9,934 nucleotides of DNA from JAIYDQ01 sp031411055 (GTDB lineage Bacteria > Planctomycetota > Planctomycetia > Pirellulales > Pirellulaceae): the NCBI GenBank assembly GCA_031411055.1, contig JANOAI010000514.1:1-9934 (forward strand). Reading direction: 5' to 3'. A program made the position numbers and the translations under genes. The notes under the pieces were generated by a model. The model saw only the letters and a program-made list of their open reading frames with translations. It ran no database searches and was not told the DNA's origin. This document shows positions 1-7,379 of the stretch, piece after piece (within the stretch, counting starts at the first letter, position 1; every line of letters begins with the position of its first letter).

Positions 1-62
1 CAGGCTTTAGCCGCTCTTCGTCGGCATTCATTTTAGGAGCGCCTAAAGGCTGTACTCCAACA
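1..62. repeat. Left REP-like hairpin flanking the transposase gene (cut by window edge)
   Basis: Bases 1-12 (caggctttagcc) and 41-52 (gcctaaaggctg) form a stem with 10 of 12 positions paired. The arm at 39-62 is the inverted copy of 721-744 (22 of 24 bases), and the arm at 1-19 is the inverted copy of 807-825 (18 of 19). The 62 bases therefore hold a REP-like imperfect palindrome lying just downstream of the transposase stop codon, and the outer end of the palindrome is lost at the window start. REP-associated transposases are known to sit between such palindromes and to act on them. The pairing is read directly; the functional link is by analogy. Confidence 0.75.
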
Positions 63-67
63 AGGGC

Positions 68-697
68 TTACAGCTCGGGAGGGTCCCAGTCCTTTCCGTA
101 GTCGTAGAGCGGATATGCCTTCCAGATTCGCTCGGCCTTCTCGCGGCCCATCGCTTCGAGATACGATTCCGCATTACAGTAGGGCCAGTCGATCCATTTC
201 TCAACGTAACCGTGATAAACGGCGTTGCGCAAAACGTAATTGATCGAAGCATAAAAATGCCCTTCGGATTTCATCGCCGTCTCGGCCGCGTTGCACCAGA
301 CTTGTCGCCCGCGTAGTCCGTCTTGGCCGTTCCAATAAAAGGAATTCCGACCGTGAAGTTTTCCTAACGCCTTCAATAGACGTTTCACGTCGACGGCATC
401 GACAAGGCCATGATAATGATTCGGCAAGATCGTCCAAGCAAAGATCTGTTGGCATTCGTGGTTTAGCACGTCAACGAAATCAAGTTCAAATTGGCTTATG
501 CGATCCGGGCGAGAACCGATGATTGGCTTGTGTTCGTAGCAGGCAGCGGAGATGAGATAGTAGGTCGTCGTGTCGCTTGTAACGTGGAAGAGACTATGTA
601 CCGGGCGGCCATGTTGAAGTCGATCTTGAAGGACTTCCGAACGTTGTTGAGTCGTCAGCTTTCGCCAGACGTACATTTTCGATGGATCTTGCGGCAT
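68..697 (-). CDS. REP-associated tyrosine transposase (Y1/HUH, IS200-like family)
   Basis: The 209-residue protein carries the HUH signature of Y1 transposases as LPNHYHGLVD, with metal-binding His94 and His96. A C-terminal helix reads NYVLRNAVYHGYV and is followed by a DWPY box. These match the YIHYNPVxxGLV and DWPWSS segments of REP-associated transposases (RAYTs), so Tyr154 is the likely nucleophile. RAYTs are single-domain, roughly 150-250 residue nucleases that cut single-stranded REP hairpins; here the gene lies between two such hairpins. The ATG at 697 is preceded by a purine-rich AGGAAGGGG, a plausible ribosome binding site. The frame is intact. It is usually a single-copy domesticated gene rather than a freely moving insertion sequence. 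The family call is firm; activity is not known. Confidence 0.9.
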   Translation of the reverse strand: MPQDPSKMYVWRKLTTQQRSEVLQDRLQHGRPVHSLFHVTSDTTTYYLISAACYEHKPIIGSRPDRISQFELDFVDVLNHECQQIFAWTILPNHYHGLVDAVDVKRLLKALGKLHGRNSFYWNGQDGLRGRQVWCNAAETAMKSEGHFYASINYVLRNAVYHGYVEKWIDWPYCNAESYLEAMGREKAERIWKAYPLYDYGKDWDPPEL

Positions 698-720
698 GTC
701 CTGTTCCCCTTCCTCGCGTT

Positions 721-831
721 TGTTGGAGTCCAGCCTTTAGGCGTTCTTCGAACTAACTTTTCTGATTTTAGACTTTTGGAAATGGTGAGTGAAGTGGGGC
801 CGTGCGGAAGAGCGGCTGAAGCCTGGACTCC
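721..831. repeat. Right REP-like hairpin flanking the transposase gene
   Basis: Bases 727-745 (ggagtccagcctttaggcg) pair with 813-831 (cggctgaagcctggactcc) with three mismatches, around a spacer of about 67 bases. The inner arm (721-744) matches 39-62 inverted and the outer arm (807-825) matches 1-19 inverted, so left and right hairpins are mirror copies around the transposase gene. The mismatches inside each stem are kept on both sides: outer arms read ggctt(t/c)agcc, inner arms read gcctttaggc. The hairpin lies upstream of the transposase start. Bases 832-924 hold nothing else recognisable. Confidence 0.8.
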
Positions 832-924
832 AGCGCGGAACTTGAAATGGGAAATTCGACGCCGTTGGATGCGCCCAACATGCCGCTATCATCAAATTGC
901 TCAAAAGTGGTGTGCCCTAAACAA

Positions 925-933
925 TGCTATAAT
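925..933 (+). promoter_or_regulatory. Extended -10 promoter candidate for the glycosidase-esterase operon
   Basis: The sequence TGCTATAAT is a perfect extended -10 element of the sigma-70 type (TGn next to TATAAT). No good -35 hexamer lies 16-18 bases upstream, which is tolerated when the TGn element is present. A start of transcription near 940 would leave a leader of about 64 bases before the ATG at 1004. This rests on the consensus only; planctomycete promoters are poorly characterised. Confidence 0.4.
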
Positions 934-1003
934 GCTGTTTGTCTCCAAGTACCGCTTACAAGCGAAATAGCGTTTTTCGAATCCATTGCACAGCGACGGC
1001 ACT

Positions 1004-3820
1004 ATGAATAGGAAAAGAATCTCTTTCATCGCATTGCCGCTCATGACGGCGGTGGTTCTCTTTTCGATGGTTGGAATCGGTCGCGCGGAAGAAGGCTCGC
1101 AACATTATCCGGCATGGTCGTGGGATCGGATTCCGGTGATGCTGCATTTCGGTAGCCATCGTCAAATGACGGACGAGCAGATTCAGCTTGCCGCCGGACT
1201 CTCCAACTTTATTTGCTTGGAGAAGGCGCATGGTTGGCATACGGATCGTAAGAATCCCGAGCGTATTATCGCCGCCGATGCCAAGCGACTGAAGACGGCC
1301 AATCCGAATGCCAAGGTTCTTTTCTATTGGAATACGCTCATCGCCTGGCCGTTTACCTCGTACAACAAAAACTTTGCGGAAACACACCCCCAAGACTGGA
1401 CACTGAGGGATCTCAAGACCGGCGAACCGTTGCTCAAGTCAACGTTGGGAGAGACACCTGTTTTTCAGTACAACTTGCTGAATGCCAAAACGCGAGAATG
1501 GTGGGTGAAAACGGTGGCTGGCACGCTGCGCGAATTTGATTTTGACGGTGTCTATATGGACGCTATATCGCAAGCCCAACGCCGGAGTTTGCTCGTCGAC
1601 GGATGGGGTGTAGACAAGTCCGAGGCTTTGACACTGGCCACTATCGACATGATGAAGAAGCTTCGAACCGAAATGGGCTCCAAACGATTATTGATCTACA
1701 ACGGCCTCCGATCTCAAGACGGTGATATCGACGACAACGCTCAGGGAGGAGTCCGTTACGCGCCTTATGGTGACGGGTCCATGATCGAACATTTCGATCA
1801 ATTCAATAGTGCGGATAAGGAAGACATCGTAAAGTATTGGAGCATGGCCAAGAGCTGCGCCGAGCAGGGCAAGATCGTGATCTACAAAGCATGGCCGGGA
1901 CACGATGCGAACTTTCAGAACGAGGAGTTCCTAAGTCAGGGACAAACGAAACTCGAATCGGTTGCTCGACAGAATATTGTCTTCCCGCTCGCATGTTTTT
2001 TGATCGGCATTCAGAAACATGCCTACTTTTGTTACGGCTGGGGATACAACATCGATGACGGACAGCTCATTCCTTACGCAGAGTATCGTCGTCGACTCGG
2101 AGCCCCCAAGGGATCGGCTAGCCGTGAAGGCAACAGTTGGATTTTTACTCGCGAGTTCGAACATTGTTCGGTTCGCGTCGATCTGGAGCAACGAACGGCA
2201 AGAATTAGCTGGGACTCGGGCGACGTTCAGACGGCGGGTCAAGAGTCTACGACGAAGCACAGCGAATTGGGTAGCAAGCCGGTAGATGATACTCGTCAGC
2301 TCAACAGCGACTGGAACAAGATAAGCGAACAAATAGTTGCGATGGAGCAGCTAACCAAAGCACCGATGACGTACCAGGCGGAAGGCTTTGCATCGGAAGA
2401 TAAGAACATTCGAGCGATCTACTATGAAGGGCTTCCCTGGAAGGGAAAGTCGACTCGCGTTTTTGCTTGGCTGGGTGTCCCTCAGCAATCATCGCTCAAG
2501 AATTCGGAAGGCAAAATCCCGGGAATCGTACTGGTCCACGGAGGTGGCGGGACGGCTTTTCAGGATTGGGTGAAGAAGTGGAACGGCCATGGCTTCGCCG
2601 CCGTCAGCATTGCCGTTGAAGGTCAAACCGACGAGGAGCTACCGAAAGGGTCTGCAAACCGTGAGGGGGGATGGAAATCACATACTTGGGCAGGACCGGC
2701 GAGAAACGGCATCTACGGCGACAGCGATCAGCCGCTGCCGGATCAATGGATGTATCACGCGGTGGCGGATACGATCTTGGCGAATTCGTTGCTTCGTAGC
2801 TTGCCCGAGGTCGATCAAAATAAAGTCGGGTTGATGGGGGTTTCATGGGGCGGTGTTATCACCAGCACCGTGATTGGAATCGATAGTCGTTTTGCCTTCG
2901 CCATCCCGACTTACGGTTGTGGTCATTTGGCCGACGTACCGAATCAATATGGGAGAGCCCTCAACGACAACGAACTCTATCGACACGTTTGGGACCCGAT
3001 ACATCGACTTGGTCGAGCCAAGATGCCGGTGCTTTGGTTCTCGTGGCCCGGCGATCTGCATTTCCCGCTCGATTGTCAAGCGGAGTCCTATCGAGCAACG
3101 GCGGGACCACGCATGATTTCGCTGGTACCCGGCATGCGACACGGCCATGGCCCGGCTTGGACTCGCAACGAATCGTACGCTTTTGCCGAATCGGTCGTGA
3201 CGTCGGGCAAGCCGTGGTGTAGTCAGTCCAGCGCGAGTGCTTCCGACGGCAAGGCCAACGTTACATGGACGATCGTCGGAAAACAACAAATCGATCAAGC
3301 TCGACTCGTTACCACCACGGAAGATGGAGCAACCGGCAGCCGAAAATGGGTCGAAACGCCGGCTACGCTCCAACGCAACGGACCGGTGTGGACGGCTACA
3401 GCAAAACTCCCGTCAGTGGCGACGGCTTGGTTTATGAATGCTCAGTGCGGGGATTTGATCGTCAGCTCCGAATATCAAGAGACCAAAGTCAAATCCTCAG
3501 GTGTTTCAGGCGCGTCACCCGTCGAGCCATCATCGCCTCAGAAAGCAAAACTCTTCGCTCGCCTTGATGTCGATTCCAACGGTACAATCTCTGCGAAAGA
3601 ATACATCGCGCATTACGGCTCGGTATTTGATCAGCTTGACAAGGATCGGAGCGGCAAGCTCGACAACCGCGAATTTGCGAATGCCGCGGCGATACGAGCC
3701 GGTGATGGAGACTCCGACGGTAAGCTTACAAAGAACGAGTACCGCTCGTTCTTTGAGAAACAATTTTCGAATTTGGATAGCGACAAGAACGGTGTTTTAA
3801 CCAAAGAAGAATGGAAGTAG
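1004..3820 (+). CDS. Secreted multidomain enzyme: putative glycoside hydrolase, alpha/beta-hydrolase esterase, four EF-hands
   Basis: The 938-residue protein starts with a signal peptide (MNRKRISF, then a hydrophobic stretch ending near GRAEE). Residues ~30-400 look like a TIM-barrel putative glycosidase, nearest to the GHL15-type hypothetical glycosyl hydrolases: HFGSHRQMTDEQI, LFYWNTLIAWPF and FDFDGVYMDA with Asp181 and Asp186. Residues ~470-735 are an alpha/beta-hydrolase of the acetylxylan esterase/dienelactone hydrolase type: VLVHGGGG, nucleophile Ser614 in GVSWGG, probable Asp684 in WPGDLHF and His713 in GMRHGHG. A beta-rich segment follows to ~830. Four canonical 12-residue EF-hand loops begin at 855, 879, 901 and 925, the last ending two residues from the C-terminus. 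A TTG at 986 would add six residues; the ATG at 1004 gives the cleaner signal peptide. No strong ribosome binding site is seen. Probable role: removing acyl groups and cleaving an external polysaccharide, with calcium-stabilised structure. The esterase and EF-hand calls are firm; the glycosidase call is moderate and the substrate is unknown. Confidence 0.85.
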   Translation: MNRKRISFIALPLMTAVVLFSMVGIGRAEEGSQHYPAWSWDRIPVMLHFGSHRQMTDEQIQLAAGLSNFICLEKAHGWHTDRKNPERIIAADAKRLKTANPNAKVLFYWNTLIAWPFTSYNKNFAETHPQDWTLRDLKTGEPLLKSTLGETPVFQYNLLNAKTREWWVKTVAGTLREFDFDGVYMDAISQAQRRSLLVDGWGVDKSEALTLATIDMMKKLRTEMGSKRLLIYNGLRSQDGDIDDNAQGGVRYAPYGDGSMIEHFDQFNSADKEDIVKYWSMAKSCAEQGKIVIYKAWPGHDANFQNEEFLSQGQTKLESVARQNIVFPLACFLIGIQKHAYFCYGWGYNIDDGQLIPYAEYRRRLGAPKGSASREGNSWIFTREFEHCSVRVDLEQRTARISWDSGDVQTAGQESTTKHSELGSKPVDDTRQLNSDWNKISEQIVAMEQLTKAPMTYQAEGFASEDKNIRAIYYEGLPWKGKSTRVFAWLGVPQQSSLKNSEGKIPGIVLVHGGGGTAFQDWVKKWNGHGFAAVSIAVEGQTDEELPKGSANREGGWKSHTWAGPARNGIYGDSDQPLPDQWMYHAVADTILANSLLRSLPEVDQNKVGLMGVSWGGVITSTVIGIDSRFAFAIPTYGCGHLADVPNQYGRALNDNELYRHVWDPIHRLGRAKMPVLWFSWPGDLHFPLDCQAESYRATAGPRMISLVPGMRHGHGPAWTRNESYAFAESVVTSGKPWCSQSSASASDGKANVTWTIVGKQQIDQARLVTTTEDGATGSRKWVETPATLQRNGPVWTATAKLPSVATAWFMNAQCGDLIVSSEYQETKVKSSGVSGASPVEPSSPQKAKLFARLDVDSNGTISAKEYIAHYGSVFDQLDKDRSGKLDNREFANAAAIRAGDGDSDGKLTKNEYRSFFEKQFSNLDSDKNGVLTKEEWK
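3565..3811 (+). other. Four-loop EF-hand region at the C-terminus of the multidomain enzyme
   Basis: The loops begin DVDSNG, DKDRSG, DGDSDG and DSDKNG. Each runs 12 residues and ends in Glu, the usual bidentate ligand at position 12. Loop starts are 24, 22 and 24 residues apart, much closer than the roughly 36 residues of calmodulin pairs, so the flanking helices are short. This is the compact EF-hand arrangement common at the ends of planctomycete secreted proteins. All liganding positions are present, so calcium binding is likely. Confidence 0.85.
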
Positions 3821-3842
3821 AGCGATCGGCTCTGGAGAACTT

Positions 3843-4802
3843 ATGAACAATCGTCGTCAATTTCTAGCTACCGCGATCGCTGCTCCGATCGCAACCTCGG
3901 CCGTCAACCTTGGTTCAGCGGCGGCCCCCGACCGTCCGCCGAGTAAGAAAATTCAGTTGGCAATCGCTACCTATTCGTATTGGCATTTTCGGACCGAGAA
4001 AGTTCCAATCGAAGTCGTGATGGATAAGGCAGCGGAACTGGGAGTTGCTGCGGTCGACATTCTTCACCGTCAGATGGACCTCGAAGAACTGGCCCCGCTC
4101 GACGCATCAGGCAGAGCGTATTTGCGCAAACTCAGACGTCATGCGTTCCGCAATGGTTTAGGTATCTGCTGTTTATCGACGCACCAAAGTTTTGTTCAAC
4201 CCAAACCGGAAATGTTGGCTCAGAATGTTGAACACACCAAAAAGTGTATTGAAATTGCGTACGAATTGGGATGTCCGTCCATTCGCATCAATACCGGTCG
4301 ATGGGGGACATCGAAAGACTTTGACGAGCTGATGAAGAACCGAGGCATCGAACCGATCCTTCCGGGGCACACGGAGGAAGAAGGTTTCAAGTGGTGTATC
4401 GACGGCATCGAACGGTGTCTGGCCAAAGCGGAGGAATGCGGCGTGGTTCTTGCACTCGAGAATCATTGGGGACTCGCTCGTACTCCGGAAGGACTGTTGC
4501 GTATCTTGAACAGCATCTCTTCCCCTTGGCTCGGCGGGCTGATGGATACCGGCAACTTTCTCGAGGACCCGTACACGAAACTCGAAGCTATCGCTCCCAA
4601 AACAGTCTACGTGCAGGCCAAAACCTACCATGGCGGTGGCGAATGGTATTCGCTCGATCTCGACTACGACCGAATCGCCCGCATGTTGGCGAAGGTCGGC
4701 TACACCGGTTTCGTGGCTTTGGAAATGGAAGGCAAAGAAGACCCCAACACAGCCGTTCCCAAGAGCATCGAATCGCTTCGCAAGGCATTTCAAGTCACTT
4801 GA
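3843..4802 (+). CDS. Tat-exported sugar phosphate isomerase/epimerase-like protein (xylose isomerase-like TIM barrel)
   Basis: The 319-residue protein begins MNNRRQFLATAIAAPIATSA, a twin-arginine signal followed by an alanine-rich segment, so it is predicted to be exported already folded. The rest fits the AP-endonuclease-2/xylose isomerase-like barrel family: an early LAIATYSYW strand, then metal-ligand candidates Glu206 (LALENHWG), Asp235 (LMDTGNF), His263 (KTYHGGG) and Glu294 (ALEMEG). These acidic and histidine residues normally hold a divalent metal that drives isomerisation or epimerisation of a keto sugar or derivative. GGAG at 3834-3837 sits five bases before the ATG, a good ribosome binding site. 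The start lies 22 bp after the upstream enzyme's stop codon, so the two are very likely one operon, and this protein probably handles sugars released outside the cytoplasm. The family is firm; the exact reaction is unknown. Confidence 0.88.
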   Translation: MNNRRQFLATAIAAPIATSAVNLGSAAAPDRPPSKKIQLAIATYSYWHFRTEKVPIEVVMDKAAELGVAAVDILHRQMDLEELAPLDASGRAYLRKLRRHAFRNGLGICCLSTHQSFVQPKPEMLAQNVEHTKKCIEIAYELGCPSIRINTGRWGTSKDFDELMKNRGIEPILPGHTEEEGFKWCIDGIERCLAKAEECGVVLALENHWGLARTPEGLLRILNSISSPWLGGLMDTGNFLEDPYTKLEAIAPKTVYVQAKTYHGGGEWYSLDLDYDRIARMLAKVGYTGFVALEMEGKEDPNTAVPKSIESLRKAFQVT

Positions 4803-4823
4803 GAGTCGATTTCGAAATCAAAG

Positions 4824-4855
4824 CCGTTGAAACTTTCGAATCCGGCGATCAACGG
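4824..4855. terminator. Weak hairpin between convergent genes
   Basis: Bases 4824-4830 (ccgttga) pair perfectly with 4849-4855 (tcaacgg) around an 18-base loop, in the 46-bp gap between convergent genes. The 3' arm overlaps the stop codon of the beta-repeat gene. A perfect 12-base palindrome (gatttcgaaatc, 4808-4819) sits beside it. No T-run follows on either strand, so a classical Rho-independent terminator is not shown. Confidence 0.2.
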
Positions 4856-5451
4856 GCTCGACTTCGGCGACAACGGAGCATTCCGCCGATGCCAATCAGC
4901 GTGATCAGCAAGCTGTTCGGCTCGGGAATCGCCGACGCCGTGTAAGTTAAGTACACATCCTGACCTACCAACGCCGTTCCAAACGAGGCCCCGCTTCGCA
5001 TGGAGCTGAACAACGCTCCCGTGGAGTCGGCCCAATTGGCGTTTGCAATTCTTAGATTCGCAAAGCCCGACGTCGTCCCGGCAACATCGAAAAGCAACCA
5101 GCCGTCGATGCCTGTTCGGCTCGTGTTCCAAAAATTATCACTCCAACGAACACCCGCTGGATTGTCGAAATCCAAATTCAAACCGGTCGGGACCTTGATG
5201 ATCAAATCCCCACCGAGAACGATCGAATCAAAGACCGCGTTCGGATTCGCCGAATTGGTTGAGGTGTTATCGTTTAACTCCCACGTGATCCCGTTGTTGC
5301 CGGTTGAGAACGTTAAATTCCTATCGAAAGTGAGGATGCCGGCACTATTTCCGGGAGCCAATCGCCCGCCGGTTGCAATCGTCGTGCTGGCTTGAATCGA
5401 GCCCAAGCCACCCAAGTTTGCGTTTTGGACCGTGACCGCCGCATTGCTTGA

Positions 5452-6258
5452 GATACGTCCGTTGACCAAGAGCGTTCCACCACTGATCGACGTCGTACCG
5501 GTGTAGGTGTTGTTCCCGGAGAGCATCCAAGTGCCCGCGCCGGTTTTTAACACGTTGGTTGCCATGGTCCCACTGAGACCGTCGGCGATGACCCCCTGAA
5601 TCTCGTTGGCTCCTGTGTTCGTACCGCTAAGCGTGAGGGTGCGAGCCGGAGCCAAAGATCCTACCAAATCAGTGGTGTTGAAATTTGGGGCCGTGAAAAC
5701 CAGCGGCCCGGAACCGTTACTGTTGATCCTGGCTCCTCCCGTATCACCGACGGCCGGAGTCAATCCGTTGTTCCCAATAGTCAACGTGCGTCCGGTCGTG
5801 CTGCTGGTTCCGGTGTTGTTTAGATTACCGCTCGCAGCAACATTACCTATACGGAAGTTCGTGCCGAGACCAAGGTTGCTGGAACCCACGTCGGCAATCG
5901 TCGACACGTTGACGATTCCGTTGTCGATGATCGTGGCTCCAGTGTAAGTGTTGTTTACCGATAACGTCCAAGTGCCGGCGTCGGACTTGTAGATCGAGAG
6001 CACTCCGACAGCCGGATTGGCGAGCACACTTTGAAAGTCGTTTGCTCCCGTGTTGCTTCCGCCTAGCTGAAGGGTTTTGTCGGTATTGGCCACGATAAAC
6101 GGGCCGTTGAAGACCAAGGGAACCGATCCGTTGTTGTTGATATGGCCGCCACCGGTCGTACCTGCCAGTTGAATCGTACGGTTGATAGGCCCTGACGGCG
6201 CGGTAGAACCGGTAAAGTTAAGAATCGCTCGCGTGGCGGCATTTCCGATGTTGATCTG
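5452..6258 (-). repeat. Two long tandem repeat units inside the beta-repeat protein
   Basis: Two units of about 120-135 residues share an order of motifs: IGN, then GG.I..NGS.PLVF, then TL.L.G.NTGAN..Q.V.A, then AGTW.LS.NNTYTG.T and a GTL/GIV turn. The first unit is encoded at 5893-6258 and the second at 5452-5859. The terminal beta-strand repeats are at 5896-5988 and 5452-5547, and a shorter, more divergent one (TLTLSNGANSFNGPVSITSG) is at 6310-6393. The units are diverged copies, which suggests old duplication within the gene. Confidence 0.7.
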
Positions 6259-6549
6259 GTTCCCGGCCCCGATCGAACTGTTGCTTCCACTCACATCCAG
6301 AAAACTTGCCGTGAGCGTTCCAGAGGTTATGGATACGGGGCCATTGAACGAGTTTGCCCCGTTCGAGAGCGTGAGTGTCGCTCCTCCACCTTTCGTAATT
6401 CCGAACCCCGACCCGTTCTGACTGATTAGCCCGGAGATCGTCAGGCTGTGACCTCCGTTGGAGGTAATCGTTCGCGTGTTGCTGAGAATCAGATCCAAGC
6501 CGATCGTGTCGGAAAGCGTTCCGCTTGCAATCGCGGACGTTGATATATT

Positions 6550-6558
6550 CCCCCCCCC
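6550..6558 (-). repeat. Nine-G homopolymer at the frameshift point
   Basis: A run of nine C on the plus strand reads as nine G in the coding strand. Upstream the frame gives NPIVLGG; downstream the reading resumes as NISTSAIASG in another frame. Beta-strand repeat proteins of this family usually read LGGNI here, which fits a seven-G run, so the tract appears two bases too long (or one too short, for ten G). Confidence 0.85.
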
Positions 6559-6956
6559 AGGACAATCGGATTGCCGTTCAGTGTAAAGGATCCCGCACCA
6601 ACGGTTGTCTGATTCGTGAATGCGATTGCCGAGGCCGGAGTAGTACCATTCGCGAGCGTCAGCCCCAGGATATCGTTGTTGGTAACCAAGTTGTTATTAC
6701 CATTAAAAATGATCGCATCATTGTTCACAGGCGCAATACCGGCCCAGTTGGTACCTATGCTCCAATTCGCATTCCCCCCTGCACCGCTCCAGGTAATTTG
6801 GGCGGAAAAACCTTGTCCGGTACTGAACATGGCCAAAGATAGAGCGACCGCAAACCGATGGCGAAGGAATTTTCCGAACACGATGATGCCTCTCTCCGCA
6901 ATCGCAGATCGAGTTGTGAGTTCTCTAAAAAGTTTGGAAATAATGAATACCGTAAG

Positions 6957-6985
6957 AGCATAATTGGAAAGCATAGTCCGATCAA
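6957..6985 (-). promoter_or_regulatory. Sigma-70-like promoter candidate for the beta-repeat gene
   Basis: On the minus strand TTGATC (6985-6980) and TATGCT (6962-6957) lie exactly 17 bases apart, each matching four of six consensus positions. Transcription would begin near 6950, leaving a leader of about 70 bases before the GTG at 6881. This is consensus matching only. Confidence 0.3.
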
Positions 6986-7379
6986 GCGAACACTTGTCGG
7001 GTCTAGCTGTTGTTAACGGATCAAAAATCAATGCCCAGACGCCCAATCAACTCTCATTCGACGAAAGCACTGACCCAAAGTAGATTTGACCAACTCGCAC
7101 CGACTTGACACGCCAGGTTGAGTTTGAAACCTCCACAAACACGAAAAGACTGCGTTGTCCGAACCTATCACCGAGAAAAATGATCGTACTCTGTGCAGTC
7201 TCGAAAGAACGAAGACAGGTTCTTCTTGTAATCGACGGATATATTGGGTGCTTTTGCCTACAACAGGCAGCGCACAGAAAGTGCGACTTTTTGGATAAAT
7301 CGGCTTCGCAATGAAGTTCCAGCCAATACCATAGAGTTCAAGAGTGTTCAATTACCTCATTTCTCACGAAGTGACACCA
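6986..7379. other. Divergent intergenic region, no gene supported
   Basis: Short open frames occur on both strands but none has a ribosome binding site, a recognisable motif or codon use like the neighbours. A TTGACA at 7105-7110 has no matching -10 element at the right distance. The part nearest the sulfatase holds hairpins, described separately. A promoter for the sulfatase genes is expected here but could not be placed. Confidence 0.5.
7205..7292 (+). promoter_or_regulatory. Three-hairpin leader upstream of the sulfatase gene
   Basis: Three short stems follow one another: aagaac/gttctt (7205-7210 with 7219-7224), tgcct/aggca (7255-7259 with 7265-7269), and cgcac/gtgcg (7271-7275 with 7281-7285). 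The last is followed by five T (7288-7292), resembling a weak Rho-independent terminator. An alternative stem pairs gtgc (7248-7251) with gcac (7272-7275) and would prevent it. No upstream plus-strand gene needs terminating, so an attenuator for the sulfatase is possible. The stems are short and could occur by chance. Confidence 0.25.

Larger units (their letters stand above)
4849..6881 (-). pseudogene. Autotransporter-associated beta-strand repeat protein with PEP-CTERM signal, frameshifted
   Basis: Read from a GTG at 6881, with GAGAGG seven bases upstream (6889-6894), the product has a signal peptide (basic KFLRHR, then hydrophobic FAVALSLAMF, ending near GFSAQ). A TWSGAGGNANWSIGTNW opening follows, typical of surface beta-repeat proteins. 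At a run of nine G (6550-6558) the frame is lost and the product would stop after about 130 residues. The downstream frame continues without other damage to 4849. It holds at least three beta-strand repeats (for example GTWMLSGNNTYTG), a beta-rich C-terminal domain, and a final PEP-CTERM sorting signal: AIPEP, a hydrophobic LLITLIGIGG, then RCRRSRAR. Ten or seven G would restore a protein of 677 or 676 residues. Probable role: passive surface or matrix protein. The break could be a sequencing error, phase variation or true inactivation. The family call is firm. Confidence 0.85.

Noticed and set aside
491..970. Plus-strand open frame of 159 codons
   Set aside because: Lies opposite the transposase gene and across its right hairpin; it has no recognisable motif or ribosome binding site.
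4173..4793. Minus-strand open frame of 206 codons
   Set aside because: Wholly opposite the isomerase-like gene, whose Tat signal and metal-ligand motifs are clear; the reverse frame shows no family.
7105..7133. TTGACA as a -35 element
   Set aside because: The sequence 17 bases downstream (aacctc) does not resemble a -10 element.
7028..7351. Minus-strand open frame of 107 codons in the intergenic region
   Set aside because: No ribosome binding site, signal peptide or known motif, and base use does not resemble a coding region.
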